Shown here one piece after another: positions 55,949 through 64,000 of a DNA stretch of 64,000 bases. Location of the stretch: assembly GCF_025972045.1 (NCBI RefSeq), contig NZ_JAPDHX010000001.1:959379-1023378 (forward strand), in the 5' to 3' direction. The notes below the pieces were generated by a model that was not told the DNA's origin, did not search any database, and was given only the letters and a program-made list of their open reading frames with translations. The translations under genes were made by a program, and so were the position numbers. How positions within the stretch are numbered: position 1 is the stretch's first letter; every line of letters begins with the position of its first letter. The DNA comes from Micropruina sonneratiae (GTDB lineage: Bacteria; Actinomycetota; Actinomycetes; Propionibacteriales; Propionibacteriaceae).

Positions 55949-57214
55949 TCACGCGAGCTCACAGGTCGGGTTCAGAGACGCGGAGCCCTGGACGCCGGCC
56001 GCGACAGCGGCGTCCAGTGCCAGCAGACCGCCGTCGAGCACCCGGACGTCGGTGCGGCCCCGGGCCCGGAGGCTCTCGGCCGCGATGGCGGCGCGCGCAC
56101 CGCTGCGGCAAATGACCAGCACGGGTCGGTCACTCGGCAGGTCGGGAGGGGCGGCCAACAACTCGGCGAGTGGCACGTTGCGGGCACCACGCACCGGCCG
56201 CTCGGCCACCTCCGCGGGGCTGCGCACGTCGAGCAGGAGGTAGCCGTCGGCGCCGGGCAGGATCACGTCCCGGCCCTCGCCGCTCGGGGTGCCGGCGCCG
56301 GCCGGCGTCGCGGACGGGGCGGGGCGCTCCGGACTCGTCCGGGCATCGTCCGCGGACCCTCCCGTGTCGGGCGTGCCGGCGGGTGTCGGGCCGCCCTCGT
56401 CGGTGGCCTTCTCGCCGGCCGGGCCCGTCGGGACCGTGCCTCCTGCCGCTGCCGCACCGCCCCGCACGGGCACCTCGTCCCAGCGTCCGGCCAGGGCGTC
56501 GATCACCAGCACCCGACCCAGCAACGTGCGGCCGATGCCGGTGATGAGCTTCACGGTCTCCATAGCCATCACCGATCCCGCCTGCGCGCAGACGGCCCCG
56601 ACGACACCCGCCTCGGCGCACGAGGGCACCTCGCCGGCCGCGGGCGGCTCGGGAAAGACGTCACGCAACTGCACTCCGCCGTTCACTCCCGCCCAGAACA
56701 CCGCGACCTGGGCCGCGAAACCCAGCACCGATCCCCACACCAGCGGCTTGCCGGCGGCCGCGCAGCCGTCGTTGACCAGGTAGCGGGTGGGGAAGTTGTC
56801 GCTGCCGTCGACCACCAGGTCGTAGTCGGGCAGCAGACCGGCCAGGGTGTCGGCGGTGAGCCGCAGTCGATGACGCCGCACCTGGACGCCCGGGTTGAGC
56901 GCAGTGATCGCGTCGGCGGCGGAGTCGACCTTGGGGCGTCCGACCGCGGCGGTAGAGTGGATCACCTGCCGGTGCAGGTTCGACGTCTCGACGTCGTCGG
57001 AGTCGACCACACCGAGAGTGCCGACGCCGGCCGCGGCCAGATAGAGCAGCACCGGGGAGCCCAGCCCACCGGCCCCGATCACCAGCACGCGGGCCGCGGC
57101 GAGCCGGCGCTGACCGTCGATGCCGAGCTCGCCCAGGATCACCTGGCGCGAGTATCGGCCCAGGTCGTCCGCACTGAGGGACCCGGTCGCGGGCACCAGG
57201 GGAGGCAGGCTCAT
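55949..57214 (-). CDS. moeZ: MoeZ/MoeB-like adenylyltransferase with rhodanese domain
   Basis: A 421-residue E1-like enzyme that activates sulfur-carrier proteins (ThiS/MoaD/CysO type) and transfers sulfur. RYSRQVILGELGIDGQRRL, ATP-binding GAGGLG (47-52), DGSDNFPTRYLVND and PSCAEAGVVGAVCAQAGS match MoeZ. A Pro/Gly/Ala-rich linker of about 80 residues (270-340) leads to a rhodanese domain with active Cys369 in CRSGAR. The linker is longer than usual. TAGGCT (57227-57222) is 7 nt before ATG, so it is probably leaderless. Confidence 0.92.
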   Translation of the reverse strand: MSLPPLVPATGSLSADDLGRYSRQVILGELGIDGQRRLAAARVLVIGAGGLGSPVLLYLAAAGVGTLGVVDSDDVETSNLHRQVIHSTAAVGRPKVDSAADAITALNPGVQVRRHRLRLTADTLAGLLPDYDLVVDGSDNFPTRYLVNDGCAAAGKPLVWGSVLGFAAQVAVFWAGVNGGVQLRDVFPEPPAAGEVPSCAEAGVVGAVCAQAGSVMAMETVKLITGIGRTLLGRVLVIDALAGRWDEVPVRGGAAAAGGTVPTGPAGEKATDEGGPTPAGTPDTGGSADDARTSPERPAPSATPAGAGTPSGEGRDVILPGADGYLLLDVRSPAEVAERPVRGARNVPLAELLAAPPDLPSDRPVLVICRSGARAAIAAESLRARGRTDVRVLDGGLLALDAAVAAGVQGSASLNPTCELA

Positions 57215-57340
57215 GGCTCACAGCCTAGAAGCCCGGTCGAGGGCCAGCGGGCCGGACGCCGGTTGTCGGCCGCGCCTGACATCCTTGGGCGCAGTGATCA
57301 ATCGCAGCCGGCTCGGCCCGGCCCGAGCAGAAAGACCCCG

Positions 57341-59611
57341 ATGAGCCAGAGCACGCCGCCCACCGCCGAGCGGACGCCGAGCGTTGATCAGTTGACCCTC
57401 GAAGAGAAGGCGTCGCTGACCAGCGGCGCAGACTTCTGGACCACCAAACCGCTGCCGCGGCTGGGGGTGCCCTCGATCATGATGACCGACGGTCCGCACG
57501 GCCTGCGCAAGCAGCAGGGCGCCAGCGACCATCTCGGCCTGGCGGCCAGCGTGCCGGCCACCTGTTTCCCGCCCGCGGTGGCCCTGGGGGGAGCCTTCGA
57601 CCCCGAGCTGGCCGAGCGGGTCGGGGTGGCGCTGGGTGTCGAGTCGGCGGCCAACGACGTCGCCGTGATCCTCGGCCCGGGCATCAACATCAAGCGTTCG
57701 CCCTTGTGCGGGCGCAACTTCGAGTACTTCTCCGAGGATCCGCTGGTGGCCGGCGTGATGGGCGCCGGTCTCGTGCGCGGCATTCAGAGCCAAGGTGTCG
57801 GGGCGTCGCTGAAGCACTTCGCCGCCAACAACCAGGAGCACGACCGGCTGCGCGTCTCGGCCGACGTCGACCCGCGCCCACTGCGCGAGATCTACCTGCG
57901 TGGCTTCGAACGGATCGTGAAGCACACCCAGCCGTGGACCGTGTTGTGCGCCTACAACCGGGTCAACGGGGTGTACGCGTCGGAGGATCCGTGGCTGCTG
58001 ACCCGGGTGCTGCGCGACGAGTGGGGCTTCGAGGGCGTGGTGGTCTCCGATTGGGGTGCTGTCAACGACCGGGTGGCCGGACTGCCCGCCGGGCTCGACC
58101 TCGAAATGCCGGCCAGTGGCGGCCGGACCGATGCCCAACTGGTCGAGGCGGTGCTGCGCGGACACCTCGACGAGGCCGCGCTCGACGTGGCCGCGGAGCG
58201 GTTGCTGCGACTGGTCGACCGTGCGCAGTCGCGACCGGCGGCGTCCGGCATCGACGCCGACGCCCATCACGCGCTGGCCCGCGAGGTGGCCGGCCGCTCC
58301 ATCGTGCTGTTGAAGAACGAGGGCGACCTGCTGCCGCTCGACAGGCGGGCCGCGATCGCGGTGATCGGGGCGTTCGCCGAGCAGCCGCGCTACCAGGGCG
58401 CGGGCTCGTCCCTGATCAACCCGACCAGGCTGGAAGCCGCCCTGCCCGAACTGCGCCGGTTGAGCGAGGGCGAGGTGAGCTACAGCCCCGGCTTCAGCCT
58501 CGACGGCAGTGGCGACGCCGGGTCATTGCGCGACCAGGCGGTCGCGGCGGCGGCGGCGTCCGAGGTGGCGGTGGTGTTCCTGGGACTGCCGGCCGAGCAG
58601 GAATCGGAGGGGTTCGACCGCGAACACATCGACCTGCCCGCCGAGCAGCTCGAGCTGCTCGACGCGGTGCTGGCCGTGAACGCCCGCACCGTGGTGGTGC
58701 TCTCCAACGGTGGGGTGGTTGCGGTGCCGTTCGCCGACCGGGTGCCGGCCATCGTGGAGGGTTGGCTGCTGGGCCAGGCCGGCGGTGGTGCGACCGCGGA
58801 CGTGCTGTTCGGGCTGGTCAACCCGTCGGCCAAGCTGACCGAGACGATCCCACTGCGACTGCAGGACAACCCCAGCTTCGGCAACTTCCCCGGCGAGTTC
58901 GGCCACGTGCGTTACGGCGAGGGGCTGCTGGTCGGGTACCGCTGGTACGACGCCAAACAGCTCGCGGTGGCGTTCCCGTTCGGGCACGGGTTGTCGTACA
59001 CCACGTTCGACTACGGCCGGCCGACGGCCACCGTCGAGAGCACCGATCTGGTGATCGAGTTCGACCTCACCAACACCGGTGACGTGGGCGGCCGCGAGGT
59101 CGCGCAGGTGTACGTGTCGGTGCCCGGCTCGCAGGTGCAGCGCGCACCCCGCGAGCTGAAGGGGTTCGCGTCGGTGCAGCTCGGGGCGGGCGAGACCCGG
59201 CGGGTGCGGGTCGTGGTGCCGCGCGACGAACTGGCCTATTGGGATGTCCGGGTCGACCGGTGGGTGGTCGAGGGCGGTGGGTACGTTGTCGCGGTCGGCT
59301 CCTCCAGCCGCGACCTGCGGGGCGAGGCTACGGTGACCATCGAGGGCGACAAACAGCTGCAACGACTCAGCCTGAACTCGTCGGTGGGAGAGCTGATGGG
59401 CGACCCGGTCGCCGGACCGATCGTGCAACAGGCGCTCGCCGAGTTGATGGGCGGCGCTTCCGACGGCGACCAGGAGGTGCCCACGTTCGATGTGGGCATG
59501 GAGAAGATGCTGGCCTCGTTCCCGGTCGGACGCCTCGTCGGCTTCCCCGGCCTGCCGGTCACCCTGGAACAGATCGAAGGCCTGATCGGCCTGGCCAACC
59601 TGGGGCGCTGA
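57341..59611 (+). CDS. Glycoside hydrolase family 3 beta-glucosidase
   Basis: A 756-residue cytoplasmic enzyme (no signal peptide). The (beta/alpha)8 domain contains MMTDGPHGLR, the KHFAANNQEHDR motif and nucleophile Asp237 in VVSDWGA. Then come the alpha/beta sandwich (about 310-510, ending with GFDREHIDLP and WLLGQAGGGATADVLFG) and a C-terminal fibronectin III-like domain (TNTGDVGGREVAQVYVS). It likely cleaves beta-linked glucosides or xylosides. The frame is open far upstream, antisense to moeZ, but ATG at 57341 fits the family. Confidence 0.94.
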   Translation: MSQSTPPTAERTPSVDQLTLEEKASLTSGADFWTTKPLPRLGVPSIMMTDGPHGLRKQQGASDHLGLAASVPATCFPPAVALGGAFDPELAERVGVALGVESAANDVAVILGPGINIKRSPLCGRNFEYFSEDPLVAGVMGAGLVRGIQSQGVGASLKHFAANNQEHDRLRVSADVDPRPLREIYLRGFERIVKHTQPWTVLCAYNRVNGVYASEDPWLLTRVLRDEWGFEGVVVSDWGAVNDRVAGLPAGLDLEMPASGGRTDAQLVEAVLRGHLDEAALDVAAERLLRLVDRAQSRPAASGIDADAHHALAREVAGRSIVLLKNEGDLLPLDRRAAIAVIGAFAEQPRYQGAGSSLINPTRLEAALPELRRLSEGEVSYSPGFSLDGSGDAGSLRDQAVAAAAASEVAVVFLGLPAEQESEGFDREHIDLPAEQLELLDAVLAVNARTVVVLSNGGVVAVPFADRVPAIVEGWLLGQAGGGATADVLFGLVNPSAKLTETIPLRLQDNPSFGNFPGEFGHVRYGEGLLVGYRWYDAKQLAVAFPFGHGLSYTTFDYGRPTATVESTDLVIEFDLTNTGDVGGREVAQVYVSVPGSQVQRAPRELKGFASVQLGAGETRRVRVVVPRDELAYWDVRVDRWVVEGGGYVVAVGSSSRDLRGEATVTIEGDKQLQRLSLNSSVGELMGDPVAGPIVQQALAELMGGASDGDQEVPTFDVGMEKMLASFPVGRLVGFPGLPVTLEQIEGLIGLANLGR

Positions 59612-59642
59612 CCGGGGTCCTTCACTGGGCACCGGGCTTTTC

Positions 59643-59675
59643 CGTCATCCCGGGCTTTCCCGTCATCCCGGGGCC
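59643..59675. repeat. REP-like palindromes after the GH3 gene
   Basis: GTCATCCCGGG occurs twice in direct order (59644-59654 and 59662-59672). This is the same family as the copies at 12.97 and 49.24-49.30 kb. Confidence 0.6.
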
Positions 59676-59749
59676 ACCCGGAATCTCGCCGGACGCCCCT
59701 GTCGAGGCCCCGCACTGCCGCGGGTCGAGCGTGGCGAGACGCTGCATCG

Positions 59750-60076
59750 TCAGCTGAACAGCAGGTACCCGGCGACCGCCATCGGCAGCAGCCCGATCAG
59801 CACCAGCGGGTGGTACGGCTTGCGTCGGTTCAGCAGCAGGACGACGGCGGCCCCGGCCAGGCCGACCACCCCGGTCATCACCCACAGGCCGATCACCGAG
59901 TCGGGGGGCAGTTGCTGGCGCGCGGTGGTGACGACGTAGATGCCCAGCACGCAGTCCACCATGCCGATCACGCCGCCGACCAGGAAGGACACCAGTAGCC
60001 GTTGGACGAGGTCGAGGCTGTGGGTCTCCGACTCGCTCATCGGTCGCCGCTCGTCTCCCATGTCCGTCCACGCCAT
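59750..60076 (-). CDS. Small three-helix membrane protein of unknown function
   Basis: A 108-residue protein. Three hydrophobic segments: RLLVSFLVGGVIGMVDCVLG, VIGLWVMTGVVGLAGAAVVLLL and HPLVLIGLLPMAVAGYLLF. No family recognised. ATG at 60076 is favoured over the internal Met because TAGATT (60088-60083) lies 6 nt upstream in the leaderless arrangement. Confidence 0.65.
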   Translation of the reverse strand: MAWTDMGDERRPMSESETHSLDLVQRLLVSFLVGGVIGMVDCVLGIYVVTTARQQLPPDSVIGLWVMTGVVGLAGAAVVLLLNRRKPYHPLVLIGLLPMAVAGYLLFS

Positions 60077-60272
60077 GGCACAAATCTAGTGGCGGGCGAG
60101 TGTGGCTCGGCGCGGTGACCAGCGCGGCGGCGTCCGGGTCGGCGACCGCCGGGCTGTGCACGCCGCGTGCGGCGTCCGGCGCGAGCGCTACCCTGCGCAG
60201 ATGACCTCCGCTCAGCACAGGCTGCCCGCGGTGAGCGGATCTGAGCGCCGCGCGTGGCACAGTCGGTGACCG

Positions 60273-60809
60273 ATGGGCATCCCGACCACGAAGGCCGACC
60301 TGCTCGCCGTCATCGACGACGGCTACCGCCGGTTGTGCCGCGAGCTGGCCAGGGTCCCGGCCGAGCGGGCTGCCGAGCCGACCATGCAGGGACACGTCCA
60401 GGGCACGACGATGAGCCCGTCCGACCTGGTCGGGTATCTGATCGGGTGGAACGAGACGGTGCTGTACTGGCTCGCCGAGCAGGACGCCGGGCGTCAGCCC
60501 GCCTTCCCGGCGCCGGGTTTCGGCTGGGACCAGTTGGGCGAACTCGCCCAACACTTTTACGCTCGCAGCGCCGGCCGGTCGTGGCCGGAACTGCTCGGTG
60601 ATCTCGCCGCGGCGAAGGACCGCATCGTCGGCCTGGTCGAGGGTCTGGATGACGACGCGTTGTACGGGCGGCCCTGGTACGCGACCCACACGCTTGGCCG
60701 GATGATCCAGTTCAACTCGTCCTCGCCGTACGCGAACGCGCGGCGCAGATTGCAGGCCTGGCTGCGCCAGCAGGCGCCCGGCGCCGCACCGAACCTTCCA
60801 CCGGGTTGA
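60273..60809 (+). CDS. ClbS/DfsB family four-helix bundle protein
   Basis: A 178-residue protein: TTKADLLAVIDDGYRRLCREL, SPSDLVGYLIGWNETVLYWL and the C-terminal RMIQFNSSSPYANARRRLQAWL match the ClbS/DfsB (DUF1706) family. ClbS itself is a hydrolase that detoxifies colibactin; most members are uncharacterised. It stands alone. The 196-bp upstream gap shows no other gene. Confidence 0.85.
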   Translation: MGIPTTKADLLAVIDDGYRRLCRELARVPAERAAEPTMQGHVQGTTMSPSDLVGYLIGWNETVLYWLAEQDAGRQPAFPAPGFGWDQLGELAQHFYARSAGRSWPELLGDLAAAKDRIVGLVEGLDDDALYGRPWYATHTLGRMIQFNSSSPYANARRRLQAWLRQQAPGAAPNLPPG

Positions 60810-60835
60810 GCCGCGGGTGCTCGTAGGGTTGTCGA

Positions 60836-61726
60836 ATGCTTGCCGGGCTGGTGGACGCCGTCGCGTCCCTGCGTCACCGCATAGGGGCGGGGGACGACCC
60901 GTGGTGCGGCATCGTCGAGGGCCTCGTGCTCGGACTGATGGCGCAGTGGCGTCTCCGCAGCACCGGTGAGCCTGCCCTGGCGGGCTACGGCGGCATCTGC
61001 GTCCCGGTGATTCGCGACGACTCGACCCCGGCGATGCTCAAGGTCAGCAGGGTCGAGGCGCCGCGCGATGTGGAGAACGAGGTGCTGGCACGGTGGGGCG
61101 GCAGGGACGCCGTCCGACTGCTCGAGCGTGACGACGAGCGGCACGCACGGCTGCTCGCGCGGTTGGGCCCGCACACCCTGACCGAGTCGGTCGATCCGGT
61201 CGGCGCGATGGAGGTGGCGGGCCGGCTGGCCGCCCGGCTCGCCGTCTCCCCGCCGCCCGGGCTGCCCCGGTTGGACGCAATCGCGGCGGAGGTGGCCGAC
61301 ACCATTGACAGGTCCACGGCGGCGCAGCGGGCAGTGTTGACGGCAGCGGACGTACGGGCCGCTGCCACGGTCTTCAGACAGTTCGGCACCGACCAGCCCG
61401 AGACCCTGCTGCACGGCGACCTGCAGGGCAGCAACGTGCTGCGCGACGCGGAAGGCGGCTGGGTCGTCATCGACCCGCTGGGCATGGTGGGCGAGCCCGC
61501 CCTGGAGGCGCTCACCATGCTGCGCGACCGCTGGTCGCAGTTGCCGAGCAGCGCCTCACCGCGCAGGCAGCTGCTCCGTCGACTACACGCCTTCGCCGAC
61601 GCGGCCGCCGCGCCTCGCGAGCGCGTCGTGGCCTGGACCCACGCCCGCTGCGTGCGGGCGGTCGTCGACGGTGTCGCCGACGACCGCGGGCTGCACGCCT
61701 GGACGGCCCGACAGCTTGGCGCTTGA
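60836..61726 (+). CDS. Aminoglycoside/hydroxyurea phosphotransferase-like protein
   Basis: A 296-residue kinase-fold protein. The catalytic loop LLHGDLQGSNVL (His-Gly-Asp-x4-Asn) and the metal-binding VVIDPLGMVGEPALE match the APH(6)/hydroxyurea-type family. The N-lobe is shorter and has MLKVSR as the likely ATP lysine. The substrate is unknown; a resistance role should not be assumed. TAGGGT (60824-60829) is 6 nt before ATG, so it is probably leaderless. Confidence 0.85.
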   Translation: MLAGLVDAVASLRHRIGAGDDPWCGIVEGLVLGLMAQWRLRSTGEPALAGYGGICVPVIRDDSTPAMLKVSRVEAPRDVENEVLARWGGRDAVRLLERDDERHARLLARLGPHTLTESVDPVGAMEVAGRLAARLAVSPPPGLPRLDAIAAEVADTIDRSTAAQRAVLTAADVRAAATVFRQFGTDQPETLLHGDLQGSNVLRDAEGGWVVIDPLGMVGEPALEALTMLRDRWSQLPSSASPRRQLLRRLHAFADAAAAPRERVVAWTHARCVRAVVDGVADDRGLHAWTARQLGA

Positions 61727-62320
61727 GCCGCCGGCAGGAACGGTTCCGGATCGACTCGCTCCGAGCGGGGGAGTGCTCGCTCACCCACTAGCGATTTCGG
61801 TCACTGGCACGCCGCCGCGATCGCACAAGTCGGCGACCACTTCGGCGGGGCAGCCGTGTCTGGGTCATTGGCGAGAGAGGACTTGAACCTCCACTCTCGG
61901 GTGCTGCAAGTGGCTTCTGACAAGGTGTGATGGTTGTTGATCGCCATCATGGACTCCTTGTCGTGGGGAATGCGTGGGGAATGGTCGCTCCAAGTGAAGG
62001 CCCCGTGTGATTCGTTGCCAGTGAGCCTACCCAGCAGACGACCGGTGCCTTCCCAGTGGAGCAGGGGTTGAGCATCCGCTCATGCCGAGTTGCGGATGAG
62101 AGGCGGACAGGGCCGCTGTCGAGCTGCTCGGGTTGGGCAAGCGGATGATCCTTGGCCGGGATGCGCGCAGCGAACCGGAGTCGCATGTGCACCAATGTGG
62201 GTCACCTCGGGCACCAGCACCTGCTGTGTGACCAAAGTTTCGTCGGTGAAAGCCGCAATACGAGGGCGTTAGTCGCCGTCAATGTGCGGCTCGTGGGTGT
62301 GTGTCCGGCATGCTTCAGCT
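61727..62320. other. 594-bp region without credible genes; chromosome/element junction
   Basis: GC falls noticeably to the right of about 61.9 kb. It contains a tRNA 3'-end remnant (61868-61902) and a direct repeat GTGGGGAATG (61963-61972, 61975-61984). Short frames here show no family likeness. Confidence 0.5.
61868..61902 (-). other. tRNA 3'-end remnant, possible attachment site
   Basis: On the minus strand GTGGAGGTTCAAGTCCTCTC has the form of a T-arm (GGAGG, TTCAAGT, CCTCT), followed by TCGCCA as an acceptor 3' strand. There is no D-arm or anticodon arm upstream. Integrases that use tRNA genes leave just such a duplicate at one end of the element. The tRNA type cannot be determined. Confidence 0.5.
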
Positions 62321-62800
62321 ATGTGCAGGAGCTCGGACCAGTACGGACAGTTGACTGTGCACGGAGAGTTCGATCCCGATGCCGTCACAGAGCAGCTGGG
62401 GGTCGCGCCAGCCAGGATCAACCGTGCTGGAGATCCGACGCCGACCGCTGGCCTGCGCGACGTCCGGAGCATTTGGGAGTGGAGGACGCCGACCCGATCC
62501 GGACCCTTCGCCGATGACGTGGCGCTTGAGGTGCTGGACCAATTCGAATCGAGGGCTGACGCACTGACGAGGCTGGTTGAGCCGGAACTGAGCGGCGCTA
62601 CTCTCTCGATCGTCGTCCGAATGGCTGTGCCGTCCGACCATCCTGGTAACGACCTGTCGCCGGCGCCCACTCTCATCTTCTCGCCCGACATACTCGCGCG
62701 GATGGCGGCACTCCCCGTCACCCTCGCCATACTCCCGTACGTCTACGTTTCCGATGAGTTGCCTGACGACAACGATCCATTGGACCCACCCTCGGAATAG
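62321..62800 (+). CDS. DUF4279-like protein
   Basis: A 159-residue acidic protein. YGQLTVHGEFDPDAVTEQLG, then a RINRAGD motif and WEWRTPTRSG, match DUF4279, a small family frequent in accessory regions and near immunity genes; function unknown. ATG at 62321 gives the family start; ATG at 62282 would add 13 residues. GC is lower than in the core genes. Confidence 0.7.
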   Translation: MCRSSDQYGQLTVHGEFDPDAVTEQLGVAPARINRAGDPTPTAGLRDVRSIWEWRTPTRSGPFADDVALEVLDQFESRADALTRLVEPELSGATLSIVVRMAVPSDHPGNDLSPAPTLIFSPDILARMAALPVTLAILPYVYVSDELPDDNDPLDPPSE

Positions 62801-62868
62801 CGCATCATCACGACCACTCAGATTGTCCCGCTGCGGGGTGGTCGATAACGCCAAGGAGTCGGGGGATG

Positions 62869-63243
62869 TCAGCTGGTGGTGATCAGCCAGCCGAACTCGG
62901 TGGCGAAGTCGTCGAAGCAGGGGTGGCAGACCCACCGTTCGAGGCGGCGCTCGTTGACCTGCGTCACCATTCCCGCTGTCAGCACGTCGGTGTGGTCGGC
63001 GATGAACTGGGCGTGAGCGTTCGAGAAGTGCGGGTCCATAAACTTTGCCGAGCACATCTCGCAGTGGTCGTGTTCCCAGTTCTCCTCAAGGGCTCGATAG
63101 TCACGTTGCACGAACACCGTGCCCACGGGCAGGTATCGCTCTTGGCCCAGACGTCGCCAATCCCCGAGGTCCATGGCCATGACCATGACCATGACCATGA
63201 CCATGACCATGACCATGACCACAGGGTATCGCCGACGCATCAC
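62869..63243 (-). CDS. Hypothetical zinc-ribbon protein with (ATGACC)7 tandem repeat at its start
   Basis: Up to 124 residues. The core has HDHCEMCSAKFMD and WVCHPCFDDFATEFGW, two CxxC pairs that look zinc-binding, with His residues between. The N-terminus is (Met-Val)n encoded by a hexanucleotide repeat (63179-63220). Each repeat offers a Met codon, so the real start is unclear: ATG at 63174 (MDLGDWRRLG) is the most sensible, and no Shine-Dalgarno sequence supports 63243. No family recognised. Confidence 0.6.
   Translation of the reverse strand: MMRRRYPVVMVMVMVMVMVMVMAMDLGDWRRLGQERYLPVGTVFVQRDYRALEENWEHDHCEMCSAKFMDPHFSNAHAQFIADHTDVLTAGMVTQVNERRLERWVCHPCFDDFATEFGWLITTS
63179..63220. repeat. 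Hexanucleotide tandem repeat (ATGACC)7
   Basis: Seven perfect copies on the plus strand (GGTCAT on the minus strand), followed by ACAGGG. A unit of six keeps the frame, so copy-number change would alter the number of Met-Val pairs and start codons, not the frame. Confidence 0.9.
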
Positions 63244-63500
63244 GAGGCCGCTGTGAGTGCGCCCGGAAGCTATCCCGGCTGTCTGGGCGGGGCGGTTGAA
63301 GCGCGGCTGTCGCTAGGGCGATCGTGTGGTTCGTGCGCTGGGCGATGAACGATTCGATGGCCTCTGTCGTGTGCGGGATGGGACGTTTGCCTGACTTGGA
63401 GATGCTGCCCCCGGAACTACTCTGTGAGGCAGTCAACATGCAGTTGGGCGTCGACGTTCAGGCAGACCATCGGCGCCCCCCGGCTTGCAGTACCGGACTA
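63244..63500. other. 257-bp region with only weak ORFs
   Basis: A minus-strand frame (63439 to 63101) reads SKSGKRPIPHTTEAIESFIA before running through the hexanucleotide repeat as Gly-His pairs; it looks partly protein-like but has no start signal. Nothing else is supported. Confidence 0.3.
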
Positions 63501-63770
63501 CTACCAATCGAGATTCAAGCTGCCATCATCGATGGACAGCCAAGTATACGTCGCATCGATAGAATGTAACCCCTGCTCTCTCGATAAAGCTCTGAGAACG
63601 GATAGTGCACGGCGATGGCCTATAGCAAACTCGGCGATCGCGGCCAGGTTGCGGCCGATCCGGGTCAGGTTGGCCACCACAAGAGTGTCACGAACCCGCA
63701 GTGCCTGCAGCGCACTCTGGATGCCGTCACGTCCAGGCCCGCCAAGCGGCCCTCGCCGCCGGGTGTGGGC
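63501..63770 (-). pseudogene. Serine recombinase (resolvase) remnant
   Basis: GRDGIQSALQALRVRDTLVV and NLTRIGRNLAAIAEFA match the middle of the serine recombinase catalytic domain (the usual R-x-G-x2-A-L...GDTLVV..LDRLGR). The N-terminal part with the catalytic Ser is absent, cut off at the IS end near 63771. After EFA the sequence no longer fits and it stops at 63501, so the DNA-binding part is also lost. Confidence 0.7.
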
Positions 63771-63771
63771 A

Positions 63772-63801
63772 CACCAGCTAGGCGACCTGACACCAGCTAG
63801 G
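63772..63801. repeat. Duplicated CACCAGCTAGG at the IS end
   Basis: CACCAGCTAGG at 63772-63782 and 63791-63801, 19 bp apart. The second lies in ACACCAGCTAGGTGT. They lie just beyond the transposase stop, so they are likely the terminal repeat of the IS, possibly doubled as transposase-binding sites. Confidence 0.5.
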
Positions 63802-63813
63802 TGTATCCGGCCA

Positions 63814-64000
63814 TCACGTTGGTGGCAGGCGGCTGATCGGGGGGTGTCCTCCGAGTGCGCTGTGGCGTCGTTCAGTGTTGTAGTGCTCGATCCAGGGCGC
63901 AAGGGCCGCTTGCCGTTCGGTGTTACTGGTGAAGGCTCGTCGGTAGGCCCACTCGGTGGCCAGGGTGCGGTTGAGTCGTTCGACCTTGCCGTTCTGCCAG
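63814..64000 (-). CDS. IS481-type transposase, C-terminal part (5' end outside window)
   Basis: 61 codons: WQNGKVERLNRTLATEWAY (with the Glu of the DDE triad), APWIEHYNTERRHSALGG and PPISRL before a stop at 63816-63814. This is the typical C-terminus of IS481/IS3-group integrase-core transposases. The rest extends beyond the window. Confidence 0.88.
   Translation of the reverse strand, partial: WQNGKVERLNRTLATEWAYRRAFTSNTERQAALAPWIEHYNTERRHSALGGHPPISRLPPT

Noticed and set aside
55508..57340. Long N-terminal extension of the GH3 gene
   Set aside because: The extra 600 codons are antisense to moeZ and DUF2252; the GH3 domain starts normally at 57341.
60836..61726. Calling the kinase-like gene a specific antibiotic-resistance gene
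   Set aside because: The catalytic loop shows the fold only; the family has many members with other or unknown substrates.
61868..61902. Complete tRNA gene
   Set aside because: Only a T-arm and acceptor 3' strand can be folded; there is no D-arm, anticodon arm or 5' acceptor strand.
63179..63220. CRISPR array
   Set aside because: The units are contiguous 6-mers with no spacers. No CRISPR repeat-spacer pattern was seen anywhere in the window.
63170..63230. His-Asp repeat protein on the plus strand through the hexanucleotide array
   Set aside because: The array gives a repetitive peptide in every frame; only the minus frame with the CxxC core looks like a real protein.

Overview
The window is a very GC-rich (about 70%) actinobacterial chromosome segment. 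The content points to Propionibacteriaceae or a close relative: coaD, DUF177, rpmF, rnc and smc, ftsY, ffh run in the usual actinobacterial order, and rpsP-khpA-rimM-trmD and rplS-lepB-rnhB-DUF2469-yraN-yifB-dprA follow it. The sdhCAB operon is of the three-subunit b558 type and the ribonucleotide reductase is class Ib. This placement is inferred from gene content only. Many genes carry a TAnnnT box 5-9 nt before the start codon and no Shine-Dalgarno sequence, a pattern typical of leaderless actinobacterial transcripts.

Layout. 1-3.5 kb: flavoprotein fragment, rsmD-coaD, coiled-coil protein, DUF177-rpmF-rnc. 3.6-8.8 kb: TerC transporter behind a yybP-ykoY manganese riboswitch, a divergent TetR/MFS pair, an FAD reductase, mutM. 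8.8-17.6 kb: gtrA-smc, a small membrane protein, ftsY, a reductase, ffh. 17.6-24 kb: accessory genes (GNAT, His-rich amidohydrolase, YcaQ-like protein, a large TIR-membrane-propeller protein). 24.3-26.3 kb: rpsP-khpA-rimM-trmD. 26.3-29.6 kb: wrecked siderophore locus (AraC, FecCD and ABC exporter remnants) beside an intact siderophore-interacting protein fused to a degenerate methyltransferase. 29.6-36.4 kb: APC permease, polysaccharide deacetylase lipoprotein, sdhCAB. 36.5-42.8 kb: marC, rplS-lepB-rnhB-DUF2469, yraN-yifB-dprA. 42.9-48.2 kb: peptide transporter, small genes, two pseudogenes (aminotransferase, SLC13 transporter) around a HAD phosphatase. 48.2-52.7 kb: nrdHIEF on the minus strand behind tandem NrdR boxes, a 15-codon leader ORF and a cobalamin riboswitch. 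52.9-61.7 kb: amidohydrolase, DUF2252, MoeZ-like, GH3 glycosidase, small membrane protein, ClbS/DfsB-like protein, kinase-like resistance protein. 61.87 kb to the end: lower GC, a tRNA 3'-end remnant, DUF4279, a zinc-ribbon protein with a hexanucleotide repeat, a broken serine recombinase and an IS481-type transposase. This looks like the edge of an integrated element.

Two families of short palindromic repeats are scattered between genes. The one with a GGGGACGGTTCC core borders all three decayed loci. The most interesting regions are the two-layer control zone upstream of nrdHIEF, the TIR-propeller gene with the 108-bp inverted repeat beside it, the decayed siderophore locus with its unusual fusion protein, and the right-hand element boundary.
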